Source: Salminus brasiliensis (lineage: Eukaryota; Chordata; Actinopteri; Characiformes; Bryconidae). From it: DNA of 64,000 nucleotides. The position numbers and the translations under genes were made by a program. The first letter of the stretch is position 1. Every line of letters starts with the position of its first letter. The notes under the pieces are model-generated. The model was not told the DNA's origin. It did not search any database and saw only the letters and a program-made list of their open reading frames with translations. This document shows, in pieces, positions 41,799 to 53,356 of the stretch. The stretch spans positions 30,462,936 through 30,526,935 of the forward strand of contig NC_132892.1 of NCBI RefSeq assembly GCF_030463535.1, written 5' to 3'.

Positions 41799-44700
41799 CT
41801 GAAGAAAACATTAGTACTAGTTATTCATTGTGTTACTTTACAATGTGTTCCTCAGGTAAACCTCATGATTAAAGTTTAAAGTGCTGCTCTAAACCCTTTA
41901 CAAATTCTGTTTAAGATTTAAGCTATAATTTGGTCAGATCTTCATCTTATTTCTCTCACTACATGAAGAGAATGACACAAGTTATGTAAATTAATTTCCT
42001 GAGCAAACACTGAGCATGTCCAAATAATGTGCAGCTCTAGGAATATTGGTGTAGTTTTGGTGTAGTTGTAATCAGGTACCAGCAACATCTACAGGAAAAT
42101 ATCAGATTATCCATCTGTTGCCTGAAGCGTAACTGTAAATGGGCCAAGAAAAAGATACTAGGCACACAAATATGTCTAAAAAGAAATGGCAGAAGCAGGA
42201 GAAAATCCCCATTTTGAAGTCGTAGGACTCTAAAAAGAGTCCTCCACCCAGTATTGCAAAATTAAACCCGATTATCGAAATATACTATAAATATATATAC
42301 TTTTTTTCAAATGTATTTAATGTTGGATAATTCTAAAATAAAATAAAATAAATAAACTTCTATTATAAACTATAATATATTATTATGATGATTATCATGT
42401 TTTTCTAGTTTAAGAACTTATGATAAAGATCTAATGACATTAAAAAAACTGAAATTGTAAATGAGTCACAAGCTTTCTAACAACATGTTATCATTTAATG
42501 AAGAATAAGTATGAACACAACACAAATACATACACAAATACAATATTTTCCAATAAGTACTGCCATGCCGAAGGTGCTTCTGTGATCTAAATATCATAGA
42601 TTTGTGAGTAGATCTTAAACAAGCTGGGCAGCAAGACAATCCAATAACATTTTAGAACTAGAGGCCTTCTACAAAGAAGAGTGGGAAAACATCCAACTAC
42701 AGGAACCGAAAGACATTTAGCTACAAAAACCGTGTGTGAGCTTTCTGCTAAAGCTGGTGTTAAAGTCCGGACTCTGTAAGGTGGCCAACCTTTTTTTTTT
42801 ATGTTGTGATGGAAAATTTCAAAATATTATGTTTTATATTTGATTAGCTACAGAGGGAGTGTTTACTACTTCTCAATTACAAAAAGATGTAATTTGACCA
42901 AGGGTGCCCAGTCATTTTTATTGGAATCTGCGGTCACTGTGGCTTCCACTGGACACTGCTGATGTAAATTGAAAGCAGTGTTCATACTGTTCAGGTTGAT
43001 TTAAATTATAGACAGTAATAAACACTGATTAATCTTATTTTGTCTGTGTGTATAACTATATTGCAATACACTGCTTTTAAATATAATATTTGACATTCTT
43101 TGTTAATACAGTGTCCAGAATCAATGCTGAAGAACTCTGAGGGATTGCTTGAATGAACATAGTCAAAGCACCTACCTTCTGACTGGAGCTTCCTCCTTAA
43201 CTCCTGGATTTCCTTCTCCTTTTTGCTGAGCTCTTCTTTATGCTCTTCCTCCACTTCACGTCTGACTCTTTCTTCCTGAGCCCTCACATACATGTCAAGA
43301 GAATACGGCTGTGCTTCTATCTTTTTTATAATATCCTCCAACAGCTTTTCACCTGCTTGTTTGGAGGATTTCCTCAACTCTGTTTTCACTATTATGTGTC
43401 TCTGATCACACACAGCAAGAAGGTTCCTTATTTCTGTGCTGTGTTCAGTAAACTCTGTGACAGGTTGACTGATCGCATGCTCTGTTGTAAACAGGACTAT
43501 TAAATTGTCTTTCACTCTGGAGCTGAAACTGTCCTGAATCTTCTTCATTTCTCCTTTGTGTTCATCAGTGAGGGGACCAACAGGAACGACGAAGAGGAAA
43601 GCATGGACTCCAGGGTCACAGAGAGAGACACAGTGGAGAGCTTCATACTTCACTTCCTTCTCTTGAGTGTAGCAGAGAGCTGGTATCTCCACCAGGGTAA
43701 CTGAGCGTCCAGACACTACTCCAGCTCTCCTCACACACGTTAAGCTGGGCTCTGGACTGTGCTGGCTCTGGCCCAGTATGAGGTCTGATATGGAGGCTTT
43801 CTGTGCTCCATCATGTCCACACAGCACCAGGTTCAACTTCTGAAACACTGAATGAGAAAAACAACATATCGTATTAGTCAGGTTTAGAACAGAGACCTCT
43901 ACAATTAAGAACGAGAAATTCACATGAGGAAAACTGCCCCCTTCACTGGACACCAAGTCTAAAAGTCTGAACATTTTAATTAACATTTAAATTGTGGCCA
44001 ACTAAGAGCTGAATTATTGATGTATTTCTGTGTAAACTGTTCACATAGTAATAATATAGGGGTGAGAAACATTTCATTTAAAACTAGAAACGTGCATTTC
44101 CATAAGAAACTGCAGAATAATCATGCAGCTGAATTGTGCAGGTCAATTCTAGGTGGTTGCTAGGCAGTTGCTATACTGTTTCAACTAACAGTACCAACTG
44201 CATAGAAATTATGGTTGGTAAGTTGCTTACTATGGTCTTGCTAATCAGTTTCTCTGCTGTTCTAAGTGGCTGCTATGCTGTTGCTAAGCAGTTGCTATGT
44301 TTCCCAGGGTGTTGCTAAATGGGTGTTTTTTGTTTAATGGGGGTGGGGTGCTGCTAGACAGTCGCTATCCCATACATGATGGTTGACATGGTGTAGCTAG
44401 GTGATTGCTATTCTGTTCAAGGTAATTGCTATGTGGCAACTATGATCTCCCCACATGGTTGCAATGGAGTTGCTATGTGGTTGCTATGCTATTTAAGGTG
44501 GTTGCGATGTGGCAGTTATAATTTTCCACATGGCTGCAATGGTGTTACTAAGAATACTGCTATTATTAAATTTAGACCATCGGTTCCATTGAGATATGGC
44601 GGAAAAGAACTTGCCTGTCTTGAAAACTGGGGCATTGATTTGGCCGTCAGAAATCTGGGAGAAAAATAGCTTTGCACAATCATCCATGTAATACTCACCC

Positions 44701-47679
44701 AAGTCATCCTGTTTACCACCACGAGAGAATATCTGCATCAGGCCTCCAAATCTTCCTCCTGGTTGTGGAATATAAATCATGAGCATAGTAAGGTGATAAT
44801 TACAGTTTTCTGTAATAGTGCAATTCTAATACCTGATTTATTGCAAACAGTGATTAATTTCAACTAATGAAACTGAATTTTTGTGACATACTTTTCTTTT
44901 TCGGTGCTGTCGCTCTCTGTGCCGTTGATTCAGAGTCTCTCTGTGCTGTCGATTCAGTCTCTGTCTTTTCAGTTGATTCAGTCTCTGTCTTTTCAGTTGA
45001 TTCAGTGTCTGTCTGTGCCGTTGATTCAGTGTCTCTCTGTGCTGTTGATTCAGTCTCTGTCTGTGCTGTTGATTCAGTCTCTCTCTGTGCCGTTGATTCA
45101 GTCTCTCTCTGTGCCGTTGATTCAGTCTCTCTCTGTGCCGTTGATTCAGTGTCTGTCTGTGCTGTTGATTCAGTGTCTGTCTGTGCTGTTGATTCAGTGT
45201 CTCTCTGTGCTGTCGGTTCAGTCTCTGTCTTTTCAGTTGATTCAGTCTCTTGTGTTGTTGATTCAGTGTCTGTCTGTGCTGTTGATTCAGTGTCTCTCTG
45301 TGCCGTCGATTCAGTCTCTCTCTGTGCCGTCGATTCAGTCTCTCTCTGTGTTGTTGATTCAGTCTCTCTCTGTTCTGTTGATTCAGGGTCTGTCTGTGTT
45401 GTTGATTCAGTCTCTCTCTGTGTTGTTGATTCAGTCTCTCTCTGTGTTGTTGATTCAGGGTCTGTCTGTGTTGTTGATTCAGTCTCTCTCTGTGTTGTTG
45501 ATTCAGGGTCTGTCTGTGTTGTTGATTCAGTCTCTCTCTGTGTTGTTGATTCAGGGTCTGTCTGTGTTGTTGATTCAGTCTCTCTCTGTGTTGTTGATTC
45601 AGGGTCTCTCTGTGTTGTTGATTCAGGGTCTGTCTGTGCTGTTGATTCTGTCTCTGTCTGTGCTGTTGATTCAGCGTCTGTCTGTGCTGTTGGTTCAGGC
45701 TCTCTTTCTGCTGTTGGTGGTCGAGGCTTTTGCGGTTCTGTTGCAGGAGGAGCCATCACAAATTCCTCCCATTTAAGGTGACCTCCTCCATTCTCTTCAA
45801 CCATCTTCTCCATCAGCTCCACAAGAGCAGACGGACTGCTTCCACTTCTAAAGTCAAAATGCCAGTTACTGAACTCTGCTATGATCTCATCAGAGACATT
45901 CTCTTCATCTGGATCTACACTGCTGCCGGGTTGCGTCAGCACTATGGTGTGTTTACAGGCCTCCTCAGATAAAGACCGGAGGATGAAATTCAGCTGTTTC
46001 CTGTCTGCCTCAGTGAAGTCGTCTCGCTGTAGGACCAGAACTAGAACATGAGGTCCAGGAGGACACAGAGACATGCACTCTCTCACTCGCTCATCCAGTT
46101 CCTCGTTAGAGAGTTCAGTATCAAACAGGTGAGGAGTGGTGACGAGGCTGAAGCTTTTTCCCTTCACGTTTCCTCTTGCTCCCTCACTGCGGTGAGGAGG
46201 AGTTTCAGCATCGAACGCATCTCTTCCCAGAATGAAGTTTCCCACTCTTCTGTTTTCCTGGTCGTTCTTCCCCAGCAGCAGAATCTGCACTGCGTAATGA
46301 CAGCGATACTCTTAAATCCACAATATTTCCCACAATTTCATGCAAATTCAAAAACACTCTAATGGTTAATGGTACAACTTATGATTTCTGAAGAACAGAA
46401 CATTTACATGTAATTCAAAGAATTCAGTGTAGTAAATCCAGAGAGTAGGAATTCAGTGTAATTTACTGAATGGAGGCGGGGTTAGACTTCGCCTCTTCCG
46501 AGGTTGTAATGGATCTGTGCCACAAACAGGAGTTACGAGTTACTTTCCCATGTACTAATGTTATGCAGCTGTGACATCTAATGCTAGGTGGAAGGCCACG
46601 TTAGGTCTCTATCTGTAAATCTAGAAGCATTCCAACAAATCCTCCAATGTTGAGATATCACCGCATTACTTAAAATGAACATGCTGTTTTTATTCATACA
46701 AATATTATTAGTTAAAAACGTTCACTTTTTGCACTAAATTCCAAATGATTCCAGTGTTTTCCAGCTGTTTTAAACTAAACTACCAATTCAAAAAAGATTC
46801 ACTACATTAGATCTGACCATCAGACTGCACACTTCACATCAGTGTACTCCTTATACTTTAAAGTCAACACTGGTTCTGGTTTGAGCACTATCGTATAGCC
46901 CACCGGTGTGAACATTGTGAAAAATTATTTTAGTCTTTATGTAGATATTTCATATGGAATAATGGTGACATTCAGTACAGGAACTGTATTTTGCTGAACT
47001 AATAACAAACTTTCATGTAAAACCAATCAATAACTTACCAAAAATGTTTGGCCCTTTTTAAATGTTCTGTTATCGGTGAAGAATTCAATATGACAGCGGT
47101 TACTGATCCTAGTCCTGAAGTAACCCTAACTCTGAATCCAAATAATCAGTTCATTAACAAGCCCTCTCTCTCTGTGTTGGTGTGTGTGTGTGTGTATAAA
47201 ACCCTAAAATGTCCAGGGTGAGAAACTATGCTGTTTTATTTTTGCCTCTACTCAGGAATGATCACTCTGTGTCACCAGTGTTTGATATTAAATGTATTTA
47301 TTTATAATGTATCAGTGTTTTATTATAAAACTGTTGTTTTTACTAGTAATTACACCTGATCAAATACCACTGGCTTTAAATGATCTAATGAACTGTGATT
47401 TATAGAAACAGGTCAGTATTAATACATTTCAGTACATTAAATAAGTAAGTAAGTAAGTAAGTAAAGTTTTCACATATAAAAGGTGCTGAATATGTGGTTA
47501 AACCTCGTATAGACTCTGGTAGTAACTCACTACTATCACTGTCTCTGTCTATAAGACACACTGCTGAACTGCATTAAACACTGGACTGGAACAGGCTTCT
47601 CTTTTTCATTACTCATTATTTTAAAATGATTTTAATTGGGTTTTACAGAAACTGGATACTTACAGATACTCGACGCCAT
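39880..47679 (-). CDS. gimap8-like: GIMAP8-like triple-AIG1 GTPase, copy C (4 exons, predicted 1334 aa)
   Basis: Inferred join: 47679-47664, 46289-44892, 43847-43176, 41798-39880, total 4005 bases with stop and no internal stop. This is the shortest protein because its octapeptide array has only about 32 units. AIG1-3 starts near residue 696. Unlike the other three copies, exon 3 begins M-F-Q-K-L and not M/V-S-Q-R-L. The array carries a run of alternating T-D-P and R-E-T units, a local amplification not seen in B. In the coiled coil it is partly A-like and partly B-like, so this copy looks like a product of exchange between paralogues. Intron 1 carries a ~310-bp segment shared with B but not with A or D. 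Confidence 0.87.
42540..42785 (+). mobile_element. Tc1/mariner remnant (unit C intron 3)
   Basis: Same remnant as in unit A intron 3, at the same place. Confidence 0.45.
43176..43847 (-). CDS. gimap8-like: Copy C exon 3 (AIG1-2)
   Basis: 672 bases, acceptor CTCATTCAG/TGTTTCAG, donor CAGAAG/GTAGGT. P-loop region: L-V-L-C-G-H-D-G-A-Q-K-A-S. It shares F-T-T-E-H-A with copy D where A and B have F-T-T-Q-H-A, and E-I-Q-E-L-R-R-K-L with B. Confidence 0.85.
44133..44553 (+). repeat. Degenerate GTTGCTA repeat tract (unit C intron 2)
   Basis: Nearly identical to the unit A tract. Confidence 0.75.
44892..46289 (-). CDS. gimap8-like: Copy C exon 2: degenerate AIG1 domain plus short octapeptide array
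   Basis: 1398 bases (466 codons), donor AAAA/GTATGT. The AIG1 part has C-P-P-G-P-H where the others have C-L-P-G-P-H. The array (about 44930-45715) includes repeated T-D-P-E-S-T-T-Q-R-E-T-E-S-T-T-Q double units, giving a 48-bp higher-order period. Confidence 0.85.
44930..45715 (-). repeat. Coding minisatellite, 24-bp unit (copy C exon 2)
   Basis: About 32 units, the shortest array. The half nearest the AIG1 domain alternates T-D-P and R-E-T units, indicating recent amplification of a two-unit block. Confidence 0.92.
46290..47663. other. Unit C intron 1
   Basis: 1.4 kb. The part at about 47086-47395 (from TATGACAGCGGTT to CTTTAAATGATCTAATG) is shared with B (34326-34605) but is replaced in A and D by a short CTATAAGCCCTTTCTGTG stretch. 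A (GT)n run lies at about 47180-47196. Confidence 0.6.
47664..47679 (-). CDS. gimap8-like: Copy C exon 1 (start codon micro-exon)
   Basis: Sixteen coding bases (M-A-S-S-I plus one base) with donor GTAAGT; the flanking 100 bases are nearly identical to B and D. TATAAA is 83 bp upstream of the ATG. Confidence 0.8.
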
Positions 47680-47761
47680 TTCTGGGGGCTTTTGGAGCTG
47701 AAATCTAAAGTGGAATCAGGAAACTTTCAGCAGCTCCCTCTCCGAATCACAGGATCTGGTG

Positions 47762-47767
47762 TTTATA
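47762..47767 (-). promoter_or_regulatory. TATA box of copy C
   Basis: TATAAA, 83 bp upstream of the copy C ATG. Confidence 0.5.
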
Positions 47768-48070
47768 GTGTAGACTATTATTTATCCTCACATTTAGTCT
47801 GAAAGCTCATCTTACATCTCACTTCTAAATATAGCGTAATCTGAAGCCCTGGGTCCGCCTCTCTGATCCAGGGTCTGTCTGTGGCTCTGTCTTCATAACT
47901 TTCATAACGACATATTCATATTTATGATCATAAATAACAGTATTGTTGAGTGCTACCTGGGTTTAAACCTACACTGGGATCAGTTCACTCACTGTATGTG
48001 CTCCTGAGCACTTGGGGTCTACGCCTAATTCCTAAACTCCATTTCTGCGTCATTACAATTCACACATCTG

Positions 48071-48084
48071 CCACTAGATGGCGC
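48071..48084 (+). promoter_or_regulatory. CTCF-like core motif, unit C
   Basis: Same 14-base core, about 390 bp upstream of the copy C ATG. Confidence 0.4.
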
Positions 48085-48514
48085 TATAGTATCATCAGCG
48101 GCTCTTACAGCGCTGTCTCTTTACTGATGGTTTGCCAGGTAAGTAAGGTAAGGCAAGACGACTGTAAGCACACCTTCAATTCAGATATTTTAATATTCCA
48201 GTGAAGTACACTGAAGTTATGCAAAACTATAGTCGATATTTATCGAAATATGATATTATTTATGTAAACAAAATAGTACAGATGTAATGTACCCTTCTCA
48301 CCAACGATTGCTGTTGTTTATTCTTGTAAGAATTATTTCAGCCCTTAGATTACTGCTATAATACACAGTACACACAAATATATCATACCATTAATTATGC
48401 TTATTCATAACACATGACATCATCTTTTGATAAATACATTAATTAATAATAAAAAGACAGAAAAAGGTATATTACTGAACATAAATATACTCTTAATATT
48501 AGAATTAAAACGAC

Positions 48515-48668
48515 TGGAATCCAATCAGGATACTTCATACCCTTATTACTGTGATTGACAGGTGTTTAAACCAATCGGCGTCCTGTATTGTCCCACCAAC
48601 GGCCAATCGTTGGTCAAACTGAGCAGGTTCAGCTGCGGGTCTGGGGAGGAGGGGGCGGGACAGGCAGT
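48515..48668 (+). promoter_or_regulatory. CCAAT/GC-box promoter block, unit C
   Basis: Three CCAAT boxes and the GC box are conserved. Confidence 0.5.
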
Positions 48669-48707
48669 TCTCCAGTGTTTTGTAATTAGTCTGCGGTAGA
48701 CATTTAA

Positions 48708-48974
48708 AACTACTGCGGTCATTTAGCACTCGCTGTTCCCTGTTGGTCCTTTAAAAATCTCAAATCCCTCGTTTGAAGCCAACACGGCAGCTCTGATGAT
48801 CTGTAAACCATACCCCTCACCAACTACCTGGTGAAATGAGCTGAAGATCAGCGAATGAACGCAGCGGGTCACGAGCCGGAGTCTCCGTTTTTAAATGAAA
48901 ACGCTCGCGAGTTCAGTTCTGAGGTAAACCGTTGAGAACCGTTGGAGCTCCGAGCTTCGCTTAGGCTCTTTCAG
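48708..48974 (+). other. Candidate plus-strand first exon, unit C
   Basis: The ATG at 48855 has 23 codons to the donor after 48923; the second donor follows 48974. The reading frame matches unit A. Confidence 0.3.
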
Positions 48975-49324
48975 GTGAGACCAGTGTGTTTAATAACCCT
49001 CAATATTTACTCATATTTAATGTAGAGTTCAGCTGTTTGTGCTGCTTTTTACACAGTAACATTGGTTGAGACTGGATATGTAGAAATACTCAAGTATTTG
49101 AACTGTTTAACGGGCTTATAAGTTACAGCTCTGTTCAGAAATCGTCAAGTAAACACAGATTTAGGAGCTGCTGATGTTAAATATTAAACCCACACAGATT
49201 AAGACTAATGAAACTATATATTATCATGTTTATTGAGGGAAAATCCAATGTTCAAATGAGCTCACTACAATTTCCTAATTTAACCACATTCCTCAACGAC
49301 TTCTCATCAGTCTGTTCCCACTGG

Positions 49325-50945
49325 GGTAGATGTAGTAGATGTAGTAGTAGGAGTAGTAGATGTAGATGTAGTATTAGTGGTTGACAGTAGATGTAGCTAA
49401 GAGTAGTAGTAGATGTAGTAGTAGATGTAGCTAAGAGTAGATGTAGTAGTAGTGGTAGTAGATGTAGATGTAGTAGATGTAGGAGTAGTGGTTGACAGTA
49501 GATGTAGCTAAGAGTAGATGTAGTAGTGGTAGTAGATGTAGGAGTAGATGTAGCTAAGAGTAGATGTAGATGTAGTATTAGTGGTAGATGTAGTAGTAGT
49601 GGTTGACAGTAGATGTAGCTAAGAGTAGATGTAGTATTAGTAGTAGATGTAGTATTAGTAGTAGATGTAGTAGTAGATGTAGTATTAGTGGTAGATGTAG
49701 TCGTAGATGTAGGAGTAGATGTAGCTAAGAGTAGATGTAGATGTAGTATTAGTGGTAGTAGTAGGAGTAGATATAGTAGTAGTAGATGTAGTATTAGTAG
49801 TAGATGTAGTAGTAGATGTAGTATTAGTAGTAGATGTAGTAGTAGATGTAGTATTAGTGGTAGATGTAGTAGTAGATATAGGAGTAGATGTAGTAGTAGA
49901 TGTAGCTAAGAGTAGATGTAGATGTAGTATTAGTGGTGGTAGTAGTAGGAGTAGATGTAGTAGTAGTAGATGTAGTATTAGTGGTAGATGTAGTAGTAGG
50001 AGTAGTAGGAGTAGATGTAGTATTAGTGGTTGACAGTAGATGTAGCTAAGAGTAGATGTAGATGTAGTAGATGTAATAGATGTAGCTAAGAGTAGATGTA
50101 GATGTAGTATTAGTGGTTGACAGTAGATGTAGCTAAGAGTAGATGTAGATGTAGTATTAGTGGTTGACAGTAGATGTAGCTAAGAGTAGATGTAGATGTA
50201 GCTAAGAGTAGATGTAGATGTAGGAGTAGATGTAGCTAAGAGTAGATGTAGATGTAGGAGTAGATGTAGTAGATGTAGCTAAGAGTAGATGTAGTAGTAG
50301 ATGTAGCTAAGAGTAGATGTAGTAGTAGATGTAGTAGATGTAGCTAAGAGTAGATGTAGATGTAGTAGTGGTTGACAGTAGATGTAGCTAAGAGTAGATG
50401 TAGATGTAGTATTAGTGGTTGACAGTAGATGTAGCTAAGAGTAGATGTAGATGTAGTATTAGTGGTTGACAGTAGATGTAGCTAAGAGTAGATGTAGATG
50501 TAGTATTAGTGGTTGACAGTAGATGTAGCTAAGAGTAGATGTAGATGTAGTAGTAGATGTAGTAGATGTAGCTAAGAGTAGATGTAGATGTAGTATTAGT
50601 GGTTGACAGTAGATGTAGCTAAGAGTAGATGTAGATGTAGTAGTAGTGGTAGTAGATGTAGCTAAGAGTAGATGTAGATGTAGGAGTAGATGTAGTATTA
50701 GTGGTAGATGTAGTATTAGTGGTAGATGTAGTATTAGTGGTTGATGTAGCTAAGAGTAGATGTAGTATTAGTAGTAGTAGGAGTAGATGTAGCTAGGAGT
50801 AGGAGTAGATGTAGGAGTAGATGTAGCTAAGAGTAGTGGTAGATGTAGTATTAGTAGTAGTAGATGTAGGAGTATTTGTAGGAGTAGTAGGAGTAGTATT
50901 AGTAGTAGATGTAGTAGATGTAGTGTTAGTAGATGTAGCTAGGAG
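49325..50945 (+). repeat. GTA/TAG minisatellite, 1.6 kb (unit C)
   Basis: Around 50100-50640 it shows a regular 47-bp higher-order unit containing TTGACAGTAGATG, TAGCTAAGAG and GTATTAGTGG. Confidence 0.95.
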
Positions 50946-51199
50946 TTGATCCTGGATTTGTAAAAATATTAAAGTATTTGAACTGTTAACTGTAATGGGC
51001 TTATATGTTATGTTTCTGTTCAGAAATCAAGTCACACAGTCAAGTAAACACAGATTAAGGGCTGGTTATTATATTAAATACACACACAATAAGACTAAAG
51101 AACCTACATATTAAGTGAAAACTCAGTGTTAAAATGACCACTTCCAAGTTCAACCACGTTTCCTCAATGTCCTTTAAACTAATCTGTTCCCACTGGGGT

Positions 51200-51375
51200 A
51201 GACAAAGTATTAGTAGTTAGAAGTAGTTTTAGTAGTAGCAGTATTAGTACTAGTAGAAGTAGTATTTTAAGTAGTAGTGGTAGTAAAATTAGAAGTAGTT
51301 TTAGTAGTAGCAGTAGATGTAGCAGTAAGAGTAGATGTAGTAGTAGAACAAAAAAGTAATAGTAGTAATAGTATT
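51200..51375 (+). repeat. Short GTA/TAG array before unit D
   Basis: Follows another head module (CCTCAATGTCC and CCCACTGGGGTAGA at about 51150-51205) and matches 1-175 of the window. Confidence 0.85.
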
Positions 51376-51423
51376 CGTACTTTAGGAGTTTTCTAATATT
51401 ATACTACCACTTAAAATCTTAGA

Positions 51424-51431
51424 TGACGTCA
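51424..51431. promoter_or_regulatory. CRE palindrome, unit D
   Basis: TGACGTCA at the right edge of the GTA/TAG array. Confidence 0.35.
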
Positions 51432-52674
51432 GGTGGATCAGACGTCCAATGGACCACCACCATCACTGTTTTCAGTCTACCCGAGAGGCTGGCCTGCACC
51501 TACGTCCCAGACCTTTTACTGTCATGTCACTGATGATATGTACAGCTGTGGCCCAAAAGAACCAGAGTTTGACCTCCCTGTGCCAGTACAGTTCAGAAGG
51601 AATTGCACAATTATATTACGCTTGAGTGAAACACAGACAACATTTGGAATAAATCAATTTTTTAGTAAATTAAAAAGTGTGGACATAAAATGATTAGGAA
51701 CATTATTTAAAACATACATACAGCATCCATAATGGTGATCATCTCAAATCACAGAAAAGGCTTTTTAGACTAATTAAATCATGAGTTTTAGTTTTAAGGA
51801 CATCTGATCACATTATTCAAACACTACCAAAATTTTCAGATTAAATAATAAGCAAACAAAATAAAGGATAAACACAGTCTGCATATACAGCAAACTGTGC
51901 CGATGAGACACAGGGTTACATATGGACAAACGAAGAGGAGGCAGGACGGATAAACACTATAAAAGTGGAATGGATTAAAAGTATCCATTATTATTTATTG
52001 ATTATGTTATAATCCATTACACATATTTATGCCATATTTGTAATATAATCACTCTCATTGTTTAGGCAAACATGATTATTAAAAAGTAAACATCTTAATC
52101 ATTTCAGTAAAATGTTTCTTACTGATTTTAATTACACTCACCAAAAACTACCACTGGTGTTTTCAAAGAAACATGAAATTACTGTCACACAAAAACCTTG
52201 TATCTCCATTTTTGCTGTTTTTGACTCTGTTATAATGTGAAGCAGTTGTTGTTGGTAGTAGTTCTTTACATTTGTAAGGGCTGGCTTCAGAGCTCAGCCA
52301 CCTCGGGCCACCAGAGGGAGACAAAAAGTATCTTCTGGAGCCAATCAAGCCCAACACCTGGGCTAAGGGCTTCATTGGGGAGAGACACAGACACACATTG
52401 CTGTCACGAGGACAGCCGGGCAAAGGGTTGAGAACTCCTGCACTCCTCTCATCTTTGCTCTTCCCATGACTCTTGAGTCCTCTTTAAAAAACCTGCACTC
52501 CAGTTAATTTTCTTCTGTGGGTCCTATTAACCACTAGCTCACCTAGTAAGTAGGTTGTGCTGTAACCAACACTAGGTTTGATTCCCTTCTCAGGGTGAGC
52601 CACTACAACTTTTTGTGATGAATGGACCAATAGAAATGCTCCACAATGACTTGGAATAAAATCTTTTTTTTATT
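51432..52674. other. Unit D 3' flank, no gene seen
   Basis: Matches unit C 37979-39194, also without the retroposon. Nothing coding is supported. Confidence 0.5.
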
Positions 52675-53235
52675 GACTTCCTTTGAAGAAGAAGGAGAGC
52701 TGGGCAGGGAGGGATCAGATGGCGATGCCAAGACGAGGAAGATGACTCCACCTTTCCTTCCCAAAAGCCTAGACCTCCCAACGCCGCCGACATGGGCTCT
52801 CAGGCTGACAGCAACCTGTATGAGGTGTGTAAACGGGCCGCCGCCAAACTGGCCATACCGTGGTTAGGTGCACTTAACGAAGAGGGGACCTTTATGATTA
52901 AAAACAGCTCCCCCACCTCAAACCCCTACAAACCCCCTGTCAGGGCCCTGTGTAGTATATAGATAGGACAGCTGGTTTTAGGAGGTACGATCAGCTTTTT
53001 GTTTCATAAACTCTTTTTAAAGTTACCCTTGTCTTTTTAGCGGTTGTCACACTGGATTGTGGGTGCTATTGCTGTGGCATACGAATGTAGGGCTTACAAC
53101 TACAGAGGGACATGTTTGCGTGATCCTACAGGCTGCATGTTTCAGGTTCATTCCTTGCCCAAGGTAATTCCCATAGTGAAACACCTCACTCTGTTATCAG
53201 ATGACCAGGATTTACGTTCAGTAACCCAACATTTT
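52675..53235 (+). mobile_element. DIRS-like retroelement remnant (unit D)
   Basis: Same insert, with a short extra CCTACAAACC near 52925. The recombinase-like part reads R-L-S-H-W-I-V-G-A-I-A-V-A-Y-E. Confidence 0.5.
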
Positions 53236-53356
53236 TCCACCTCCTGTAAAGTTTCCATTTTTGGGAGATGAGGATTTTCATACAGATGCAGCAGACTGAC
53301 ATTAGGTTAGAATACTACTTTTATGATAATTTCACTGGAGCATCATTTTGGACTTC

